This document shows, in pieces, positions 1 through 4,925 of a stretch of 5,162 nucleotides of DNA. A model generated the notes under the pieces. The model did no database searches, had not been told where the DNA came from, and saw nothing but the letters and a program-made list of their open reading frames with translations. Positions within the stretch are counted from its first letter, which is position 1; every line of letters starts with the position of its first letter. The translations under genes and the position numbers were made by a program. The stretch is from Alphaproteobacteria bacterium (lineage in GTDB: Bacteria; Pseudomonadota; Alphaproteobacteria; RS24), in NCBI GenBank assembly GCA_029248825.1, contig JAQWIP010000105.1, positions 1-5,162 of the forward strand, given 5' to 3'.

Positions 1-214
1 AGAAAAAGGCCTCAAGCAAGTCACTGATATGGGCGCCATTGAGGCCTCGGTCGATGAAGTGATTGCGGCCAATCCCGACAAAGTGGCGCAAGCCCAAGAG
101 CGCCCCAAAATGGCGGGCTGGTTTGTTGGCCAAGTGATGCAAGCGACGGGCGGCAAAGCCAATCCGCAGGCGGTCAATAAATTGGTCTTGGCGAAGCTCG
201 GCCTCGACGGCTAA
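1..214 (+). CDS. gatB: Asp-tRNA(Asn)/Glu-tRNA(Gln) amidotransferase subunit B, C-terminal part (5' end outside window)
   Basis: The reading frame is open from base 2 and ends at TAA 212-214, giving the last 70 residues. GatB is the tRNA-binding subunit of the cytoplasmic GatCAB complex. That complex amidates mischarged Glu-tRNA(Gln) or Asp-tRNA(Asn), using ammonia released by GatA. The visible part is the C-terminal YqeY-like helical tail domain. Its hallmarks are the 'GLKQVTD.GAIE' segment at the window edge, the 'VIAANPDKVAQ' helix, and the glycine-rich stretch 'GWFVGQVMQATGGKANP' followed by 'VNKLVLAKL' at the end. The length and position of this tail match the natural end of GatB, so only the 5' part is missing. 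The stop overlaps the stop of the convergent hydrolase gene by 4 nt, and no terminator hairpin is visible after it. Identification is confident from the sequence pattern; the kinase-like catalytic body cannot be inspected. Confidence 0.95.
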   Translation, partial: EKGLKQVTDMGAIEASVDEVIAANPDKVAQAQERPKMAGWFVGQVMQATGGKANPQAVNKLVLAKLGLDG

Positions 215-1548
215 TCGTTCAACTTGGCGTCTTTAATCGCCTGATAGGTGAGCGGCCACATGTCTTTGCGCAGGGTTGTGCGATGCGGCAGAACTTGTGT
301 CATGAACAAGACAATCATCTTGTTTTTCGGGTCGATCCAAAATAACGTGCCAGCCGCGCCGCCCCAGAAATAGCTTTCTTCGGGCATTGGCAAACTCGAC
401 AGGCCTTGGTCTTTAATCATGCCGAAACCCAAACCAAAACCAATGCCATCACCCGGCATAGTGCTGGTATAGCGCGCTAGCGCTTGGGTGCTTCCCAGAT
501 GGTCTTGGCGCATCATTTTAACGGTATTGGGCGCCAGCAGGCGTTGGCCATCCAGCTCGCCATCGTTCAGCAACATGCGCGCGAAACGCAAATAATCGGC
601 GGTCGTCGACAAAAGTCCAGCGCCGCCGCTATCGAATTCGGCTTCGGGGAAATAGCTGGTCAGGATGCTTTTATGCGCGGACTCGAGGCCTGGCCCGGTC
701 GGTTGGGCGCGCAGGCCTTTGCGGGTAAATTGAGCCGGCACGCCTTTTTGCGAATACAGCGTGGCTTGGCGATTGGCCTTGGCGGGGTCGAAGCGAAAGC
801 TGGTGTCGACCATGGCGAGGGGGCCGAAAATTCTTTCCTGCAAGAAAGCCGAAAACTTTTGTCCCGAAGCCACTTCGACCAAACGCCCTAAGACATCGGT
901 GGAAACCGAATAGTGCCAATGCTCGCCGGGGTCGAACTTCAAAGGCATTTTGCCGAGCTTTGTGACAAAGCTTTTCAAATCGGTCTCGATGTTCAAGCCC
1001 AAACCTTGGCGGCGATACAGCGCGCCGAGCGGCGTCGGGTCAAATATCCCATAGGTAAAGCCCGCCTGATGGGTCAGCACATCATGGATGGTGGGCTGGC
1101 GCTTGGCGGCGCGGGTGGGCAGACGATTTTTATTGGCGCTTTTCTTTTTGGGGGCATAGACGCGCAAGTTGGCCAGCTCGGGAATATATTTGGCAATGGG
1201 TTCGTGCAGCAGAAATTTGCCTTCTTCGAACAACATCATCACGGCCACCGAGGTGATGGGTTTGGTCATGGAGTAGATATGAAAAATCGTGTCTTCGCTC
1301 ATCGGCGACCTGCGCGCGATATCGCGATAGCCCCAATTGCGCTCATAGACCATGCGGTCATTTTGATAAATCAGCGCCCGCACGCCGGCCACTTCCTCGT
1401 CGTCCACGGCCCGTTGGTAGTGGGCGTCAATGCGCGCCAATCGCGATTGGTCAAAAGCTAAATCACCGGTCGTGGAAAAAAATCCCACACCCGCCATCAC
1501 GCCGCCAAACAGCAGCACCAGACATAAAGCACGAATATACGTTTTAAT
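211..1548 (-). CDS. Serine hydrolase of the beta-lactamase (class C/AmpC-like, esterase) family, probably exported; proposed ATT start
   Basis: A member of the penicillin-binding-protein/class C beta-lactamase fold family (COG1680 type), which includes esterases and carboxypeptidases as well as beta-lactamases. Using the start at 1548 (445 aa), the SxxK motif is S93-M-T-K96 in 'FHIYSMTKPIT', where the Ser is the nucleophile. The second motif is Y213-S-V in 'GEHWHYSVSTDVLG', and the third (KTG-equivalent) is W395-G-G in 'YFWGGAAGTLFWIDP'. A Lys/Arg-rich insert, 'APKKKSANKNRLPTRAAKR', sits at about 132-150. The usual rules give GTG at 1518 (435 aa), but no ribosome binding site precedes it. An in-frame ATT at 1546-1548 has AGGGAG 6 nt upstream and adds the N-terminus (M)KTYIRALCL, turning the start into a signal peptide or anchor: charged residues 2-6, then a hydrophobic run at about 7-24. 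The gene is probably the last of a three-gene operon, 60 nt after the preceding crotonase. The substrate cannot be deduced; the Y-S-V motif in place of Y-x-N argues for an esterase-like hydrolase over a true beta-lactamase. Confidence 0.9.
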   Translation of the reverse strand: MKTYIRALCLVLLFGGVMAGVGFFSTTGDLAFDQSRLARIDAHYQRAVDDEEVAGVRALIYQNDRMVYERNWGYRDIARRSPMSEDTIFHIYSMTKPITSVAVMMLFEEGKFLLHEPIAKYIPELANLRVYAPKKKSANKNRLPTRAAKRQPTIHDVLTHQAGFTYGIFDPTPLGALYRRQGLGLNIETDLKSFVTKLGKMPLKFDPGEHWHYSVSTDVLGRLVEVASGQKFSAFLQERIFGPLAMVDTSFRFDPAKANRQATLYSQKGVPAQFTRKGLRAQPTGPGLESAHKSILTSYFPEAEFDSGGAGLLSTTADYLRFARMLLNDGELDGQRLLAPNTVKMMRQDHLGSTQALARYTSTMPGDGIGFGLGFGMIKDQGLSSLPMPEESYFWGGAAGTLFWIDPKNKMIVLFMTQVLPHRTTLRKDMWPLTYQAIKDAKLND

Positions 1549-1552
1549 CGGT

Positions 1553-1560
1553 CTCTCCCT
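1553..1560 (-). promoter_or_regulatory. Ribosome binding site pointing to an ATT start for the serine hydrolase
   Basis: On the minus strand the sequence reads AGGGAGAG followed by ACCG and then ATT. The GGAG core ends 6 nt before ATT (1546-1548). The same AGGGAG with 6-nt spacing precedes the ATG of the crotonase at 3273 and of the aldehyde dehydrogenase at 3378. No Shine-Dalgarno-like sequence lies at a suitable distance before GTG 1518 or the in-frame ATG seven codons downstream of it. Use of ATT is an inference. Confidence 0.65.
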
Positions 1561-1608
1561 TTTTCAGAAAAGCCTAGCGAAAACGCATGCGAAAAGAAAG
1601 CGTTGGCT

Positions 1609-2412
1609 TTATTTGCCTTTGAAGTCGGCCTCGCGTTTTTCGTTGAAGGCAGTTACCCCCTCGACGAAATCGCTCGACCAGCCTGCTTTTTGCTGCGCCC
1701 AACGCTCGTTGTTGAGCTGTTCTTCGTAAGTCGCATCGACGCTATCCCACAAGAGATTGCGGATGAGGCCTAAAGACATCGGCCCTTTGGCCAATTCTTC
1801 AGCCAGAGCGCGCGCCGTGTCCATCAGCGCATCGTCTTCGACCACGCGGTTGATAAGCCCCCATTCGAGCGCCTTTTCGGCTGGCAGGCGTTCGCCCATC
1901 AGCGCCAATTCTTTGGTCCGTGCCAGGCCGATGAGGCGCGGCAAAATATAGGTCGAGCCGCCATCTGGCACCAAACCAATGCGGCGGAAGGCTTGCAAGA
2001 AGAACGCCGATTTATTGGCCACAACCATATCGCCCATCAGCGCAAAGCTCATGCCAACGCCCGCGCACGGGCCGTTGACGGCGGAGACAATCGGGCAGGG
2101 CATATTGCGCAATTGGCGCAGTAGCGGATGATAGACGCGCTCTAGTCCCGCGCCGGCATCGTTTTTGGCGCTATTGGAGCCGCCATCTTCACCGCCATCC
2201 ATGCGCGCCACATTGGCGCCGGCACAAAAGCCGCGCCCTGCGCCCGTTAAAATCACGCACCGAATGCCGCTATCGGGACTGGCGGCTTGGGTGAGGGCAA
2301 TATCCAGACTGGCGAGCATTTTTGCGCTCATCGCGTTCAAGGCTTCGGGGTCGTTAAAGGTGATGGTGGCAATATTGCCTTCGACTTCATATTTGAGCAG
2401 GTCTAGTTGCAT
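1609..2412 (-). CDS. Enoyl-CoA hydratase/isomerase family protein (crotonase fold), PaaG-like
   Basis: A 267-aa crotonase-superfamily protein of normal length that acts on acyl-CoA thioesters in the cytoplasm. The N-terminal spiral domain carries the CoA/oxyanion-hole signature 'GRGFCAGANVARM' (residues 59-71) and 'NGPCAGVGMSFALMGD' (113-128). Next comes 'GLVPDGGSTYILPRLIG' (146-162) and a C-terminal trimerisation region with 'EGVTAFNEKREADF' near the end. The two glutamates of classical hydratase (rat E144 and E164) align with S122 and F142. The 'VPD' aspartate D150 is present, at the position of the base in PaaG-type delta3,delta2-enoyl-CoA isomerases. Double-bond isomerisation, or a related reaction, is therefore likelier than plain hydration. 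A Gly/Asp/Asn-rich loop, 'DGGEDGGSNSAKNDAGAG' (72-89), follows the first oxyanion motif. The start ATG 2410-2412 has AGGA 7 nt upstream, overlapping the stop of the upstream crotonase (gap 9 nt), which suggests translational coupling. It is a paralogue of that neighbour. The exact substrate is unknown. Confidence 0.93.
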   Translation of the reverse strand: MQLDLLKYEVEGNIATITFNDPEALNAMSAKMLASLDIALTQAASPDSGIRCVILTGAGRGFCAGANVARMDGGEDGGSNSAKNDAGAGLERVYHPLLRQLRNMPCPIVSAVNGPCAGVGMSFALMGDMVVANKSAFFLQAFRRIGLVPDGGSTYILPRLIGLARTKELALMGERLPAEKALEWGLINRVVEDDALMDTARALAEELAKGPMSLGLIRNLLWDSVDATYEEQLNNERWAQQKAGWSSDFVEGVTAFNEKREADFKGK

Positions 2413-2419
2413 GATATTT

Positions 2420-2423
2420 TCCT
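2420..2423 (-). promoter_or_regulatory. Ribosome binding site overlapping the upstream stop codon
   Basis: The minus strand reads TAGGAAAATATCATG. The stop TAG (2422-2424) of the first crotonase is part of the AGGA that serves the second crotonase, 7 nt before its ATG. This shared arrangement supports one transcript and coupled translation of the pair. Confidence 0.6.
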
Positions 2424-3273
2424 ATTTCGATTTCGGTTGGCTCTCGCGCGCCGCTTGCATTTGAGCGGTTTCGACGTCGCGGAAATTCGGTTTGCGTTTT
2501 TCCATAAAGGCACGCGCACCCTCTAGAAACACGGGCTGGTCGCAAAAATGGCCTTGCTGGTCGCGCTCATAATCAAGCTGCTCGTCATATGTATTTGTCA
2601 TCGCCTTATCATGCGCGCGCGAGGTGGCTTTAATGCCGGTAATGGCACCTGCGGCCAAGCGTTCGGCCAATTGCATGGCCGTGTCCATCAGCGCATCATC
2701 TTCTACGCATTGCCAGACCAAGCCCCACTCTTCGGCCTTTTCGGCTGGCAGACTGTCGCCCAAAAGCGCCATCCCATTGGCTCGTGTGCGGCCGATAAGT
2801 TGCGGCACCAACCACGAGGCGCCGACATCTGGAATAATGCCAAGCTGGGGCGCAAACACTAATTTGAACGAGGCGCTTTTGGCCGCAATCACCAAATCGC
2901 CGCTCAAGGCCACACCGACGCCCGCCCCTGCGGCCACGCCATTGATGGCGCAAATAACCGGCTTATCGCAATCGTGAATGGCACGCCCCATGACGTTGAA
3001 ACCGATTTCCATATTGTGCCAAGTCATCTCGCCGTGGGTTTTGCCTTCGATACGGGGAAAATCGCCGCCGCTTAAATCGGCGCCCGCGCAAAATCCGCGT
3101 CCCTTTCCCGAAAGGATGATGCAGCGAATGGCATCGTTATCATTGGCTTGTTGGAAGACTTCAATCACCGCCATCACCAAAGGGTAGTTAAGGCTGTTGA
3201 GGCTATCTGGACGGTTCATATAGACGCTGAGGACGCCTGTGTCGCTGAGGTGGGTCTCGATGGTATCTGACAT
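2422..3273 (-). CDS. Enoyl-CoA hydratase/isomerase family protein (crotonase fold), strongly PaaG-like
   Basis: A 283-aa crotonase-superfamily enzyme and the first gene of the minus-strand operon. Signature segments are 'GKGRGFCAGADLSGGDFP' (57-73), 'NGVAAGAGVGVALSGDLVIA' (111-130), 'LGIIPDVGASWLVPQLIGR' (144-162) and 'EGARAFMEKRKPNF' (251-264). The stretch 'LPAEKAEEWGLVWQCVEDDAL' and the tail 'NTYDEQLDYERD' resemble PaaG (1,2-epoxyphenylacetyl-CoA isomerase of phenylacetate degradation) as I remember it. The classical hydratase glutamates are replaced by G120 and F140, while D149 of the 'IPD' motif is present, as in PaaG-type isomerases. About 18 residues after the usual C-terminal 'KRKPNF' motif form a polar, Gln/Arg/Lys-rich tail of unknown role. 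The start ATG 3271-3273 has AGGGAG 6 nt upstream. No phenylacetyl-CoA epoxidase (paaABCDE) or paaZ gene is in the window, so a role in phenylacetate catabolism is only a possibility. A delta3,delta2-enoyl-CoA isomerase of fatty acid or other acyl-CoA breakdown is equally reasonable. Confidence 0.93.
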   Translation of the reverse strand: MSDTIETHLSDTGVLSVYMNRPDSLNSLNYPLVMAVIEVFQQANDNDAIRCIILSGKGRGFCAGADLSGGDFPRIEGKTHGEMTWHNMEIGFNVMGRAIHDCDKPVICAINGVAAGAGVGVALSGDLVIAAKSASFKLVFAPQLGIIPDVGASWLVPQLIGRTRANGMALLGDSLPAEKAEEWGLVWQCVEDDALMDTAMQLAERLAAGAITGIKATSRAHDKAMTNTYDEQLDYERDQQGHFCDQPVFLEGARAFMEKRKPNFRDVETAQMQAARESQPKSK

Positions 3274-3279
3274 TTATTT

Positions 3280-3285
3280 CTCCCT
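3280..3285 (-). promoter_or_regulatory. Ribosome binding site of the first crotonase
   Basis: AGGGAG on the minus strand, separated by 6 nt (AAATAA) from ATG 3273. It fixes the start of this gene and provides the in-window reference for the ATT-start argument. Confidence 0.7.
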
Positions 3286-3296
3286 GATTGGGACAG

Positions 3297-3324
3297 AGTT
3301 TAATCACAAAAGGGCTATTGGCAA
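3297..3324 (-). promoter_or_regulatory. Candidate sigma70-type promoter of the crotonase-hydrolase operon
   Basis: On the minus strand a -35-like TTGCCA (3324-3319, 5/6 of consensus) is followed after 16 nt by TAAACT (3302-3297, 4/6 of TATAAT). Transcription would begin near 3290, giving a leader of about 17 nt with AGGGAG inside it. This is pattern matching only. A second, weaker pairing is TTGAAC (3359-3354), 17 nt, then ATTAAC (3336-3331). Confidence 0.3.
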
Positions 3325-3346
3325 GCGTCGGTTAATCTGGTTAACT
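3318..3346 (+). promoter_or_regulatory. Candidate sigma70-type promoter of the aldehyde dehydrogenase
   Basis: TTGGCA (3318-3323, 5/6 of the -35 consensus), 17-nt spacing, then TTAACT (3341-3346, only 3/6 of TATAAT). The start of transcription would be near 3353, about 25 nt before ATG 3378. The -35 overlaps the candidate -35 of the opposite operon almost exactly, so the two promoters may compete or be co-regulated. The poor -10 keeps confidence low. Confidence 0.3.
3331..3345. promoter_or_regulatory. Short inverted repeat, possible operator in the divergent intergenic region
   Basis: GTTAA, 5-nt spacer TCTGG, TTAAC: perfect 5-bp arms. The same bases also form a direct repeat, GGTTAA twice with a 9-nt period (3330-3335 and 3339-3344). 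It lies between the proposed -35 and -10 of the aldehyde dehydrogenase promoter, where a repressor site would act. No regulator gene is in the window, and arms this short can occur by chance. Confidence 0.3.
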
Positions 3347-3365
3347 TTTTTTAGTTCAATCCATG

Positions 3366-3371
3366 AGGGAG
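3366..3371 (+). promoter_or_regulatory. Ribosome binding site that decides the aldehyde dehydrogenase start
   Basis: AGGGAG lies 6 nt before ATG 3378. An earlier in-frame ATG at 3363 directly abuts this site and would translate through it, so 3378 is the better start. Confidence 0.75.
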
Positions 3372-3377
3372 ATAATC

Positions 3378-4835
3378 ATGAGTGCTGCAGAAAAAATGCC
3401 GGATATGCCGGAAACATCGGAACAAGAAATTCGCGATCTGATCGCCATCCAAAAGAAAGCGCACATCGCAGAAGGCCCTATGTCGGCTGAGCGTCGCATT
3501 GATTTGATCGATCGTACGATTGCGCTTCTTGTCGAAAATGGCGACCGTATGGTCGACGCGCTGATGGCCGACTTCGGCAGCCGTAGCCCCGAAGGCACGC
3601 TCGCCACAGACGTTGGCGGCACTTTGGGTTCGCTAAAATATGCCAAGAAAAACGTGCGCAAATGGATGAAAGCATCCAAGCGTCATTCGATGTTCCCGCT
3701 CGGTCTTTTGGGGGCCAGCACGCGCGTTGAGTATCAGCCAATCGGTTGTGTCGGCAATGTTGTGCCGTGGAACTTCCCGTTCAATCTTTGCTTCAGCCCG
3801 ATGGGGTCGATTTTCGCCGCCGGCAATCGCACGATTATTAAGCCGTCCGAATATACCGTCCACAGCGCTTTGCTGACCAAAGAGCTTTGCGAGAAATATT
3901 TCGACAAATCCGAAGTTGCCGTTGTTTTGGGTGGCCCCGATACAGGCGCGACTTTCTCGCGCATGCCATTTGACCATCTGCTGTTCACCGGTGCCACGGG
4001 CATCGCCAGCCACATTATGCGCGGCGCGGCCGAAAATCTGGTTCCCGTAACCTTGGAATTGGGTGGCAAATCGCCGGTTATCGTTTCCGATACGGCGGAC
4101 ATGAAAAAAGCTGCCGCTCGTGTGATGACAGGCAAAACGCTGAACGCAGGCCAAATTTGCTTGGCGCCAGATTATGTGATGGTGCCAGAAGGCAAAGTCG
4201 ATGACTTTGTTTCCGAAGCCACCGCCTCGGTAACCAGCATGTTCCCGACCCTGAAAGACAATGAGGATTACACCTCGGTTGTGAACCAACGTCACTATGA
4301 TCGTCTGCAAAGCTATTTGGACGATGCCCGCGAGAAGGGTGCCAAGATTGTCGAAATCAATCCAGGCAATGAAGATTTCTCGCAGCAAGAACATCGCAAA
4401 ATTCCGCCAACGATTGTTGTCAATCCAACGGAAGACATGAAAGTGATGCAGGAAGAAATCTTTGGCCCAATTTTGCCAATTAAATCTTACAGCGAAGTCG
4501 AAGATGCCATTGGTTACGTCAACGACCATGACCGTCCTTTGGGTCTGTATTATTTCGGCGATGACCGCACGGAAGAAAACCGTGTCATCAATTCCACCAC
4601 CTCGGGCGGCGTAACGGTAAATGATGTGATTACCCACATCATGCAAGACGATGCGCCTTTCGGTGGCGTTGGCCCATCTGGCACGGGCGCGTATCATGGT
4701 AAGGAAGGCTTTGTGAACTTTAGCCATGCCAAAACCATTTTCCGCCAATCGCCATTTGAGTTCGCAGCCGGTGCGTTGCGCCCGCCCTATGGCGAGAAAA
4801 CGCGTAAAATGTTGGCTGGCATTATTAAGAAGTAA
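3378..4835 (+). CDS. NAD(P)-dependent aldehyde dehydrogenase, coniferyl aldehyde dehydrogenase-like
   Basis: A complete 485-aa member of the aldehyde dehydrogenase superfamily, which oxidises an aldehyde to the carboxylic acid with NAD(P)+. Visible landmarks are 'VVPWNFPF' (128-135, with the oxyanion Asn N132), 'TIIKPSEYT' (152-160, cofactor-binding K155), 'FTGATGIASHIM' (203-214, Rossmann glycine motif), 'LELGGKSP' (226-233, general base E227), 'NAGQICLAPDY' (256-266, nucleophile C261), 'EEIFGPILP' (359-367) and 'PFGGVGPSGTGAYHGKEGF' (427-445). The 'GQICLAPDY' motif, compact N-terminus and C-terminal 'LRPPYG' segment resemble the class 3-like/coniferyl aldehyde dehydrogenase group, whose members oxidise coniferaldehyde to ferulate; other members take aliphatic or aromatic aldehydes. 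The start at 3378 follows the ribosome binding site; translation from ATG 3363 would add five residues (MREII). It is divergent from the crotonase operon, sharing a 104-bp control region, and ends just before a strong terminator, so it is probably monocistronic. Family assignment is firm, the substrate is not. Confidence 0.95.
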   Translation: MSAAEKMPDMPETSEQEIRDLIAIQKKAHIAEGPMSAERRIDLIDRTIALLVENGDRMVDALMADFGSRSPEGTLATDVGGTLGSLKYAKKNVRKWMKASKRHSMFPLGLLGASTRVEYQPIGCVGNVVPWNFPFNLCFSPMGSIFAAGNRTIIKPSEYTVHSALLTKELCEKYFDKSEVAVVLGGPDTGATFSRMPFDHLLFTGATGIASHIMRGAAENLVPVTLELGGKSPVIVSDTADMKKAAARVMTGKTLNAGQICLAPDYVMVPEGKVDDFVSEATASVTSMFPTLKDNEDYTSVVNQRHYDRLQSYLDDAREKGAKIVEINPGNEDFSQQEHRKIPPTIVVNPTEDMKVMQEEIFGPILPIKSYSEVEDAIGYVNDHDRPLGLYYFGDDRTEENRVINSTTSGGVTVNDVITHIMQDDAPFGGVGPSGTGAYHGKEGFVNFSHAKTIFRQSPFEFAAGALRPPYGEKTRKMLAGIIKK

Positions 4836-4852
4836 GCCAGCTTCGACAAAAG

Positions 4853-4890
4853 ACCCGCATGCGATATTATGTTGCATGCGGGTTTTTTTT
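4853..4890 (+). terminator. Rho-independent terminator after the aldehyde dehydrogenase
   Basis: A perfect 10-bp stem pairs ACCCGCATGC (4853-4862) with GCATGCGGGT (4874-4883) around an 11-nt AT-rich loop. A run of eight T (4883-4890) follows directly. It starts 17 nt after the stop codon and separates this gene from the acyl-CoA dehydrogenase. The A-rich bases before the stem can pair with part of the T-run. On the opposite strand only a short TCTTTTG follows the hairpin, so activity is probably mainly on the plus strand. Confidence 0.92.
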
Positions 4891-4925
4891 GTTCTGCTTT
4901 TTGAAAAATATGAGACACTGACGCC

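Noticed and set aside
484..1461. Plus-strand open frames (484-891 and 913-1461) opposite the serine hydrolase
   Set aside because: They are antisense shadows of a gene with clear SxxK and WGG motifs; no family resemblance or ribosome binding site.
1582..1604. Inverted repeat AACGC...GCGTT between the second crotonase and the hydrolase, as a possible terminator or attenuator
   Set aside because: Only 5-bp arms with a 13-nt loop and no T-run following on the minus strand; the spacing of 60 nt and same orientation fit an operon without termination.
3363..3377. Earlier in-frame ATG for the aldehyde dehydrogenase (would add five residues, MREII)
   Set aside because: It directly abuts the AGGGAG that properly serves ATG 3378 and has no ribosome binding site of its own.
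4889..4914. TTGTTC ... TATGAG as a promoter for the acyl-CoA dehydrogenase
   Set aside because: Spacing of 14 nt is too short and both hexamers are poor; the -35 would also lie in the terminator T-run.
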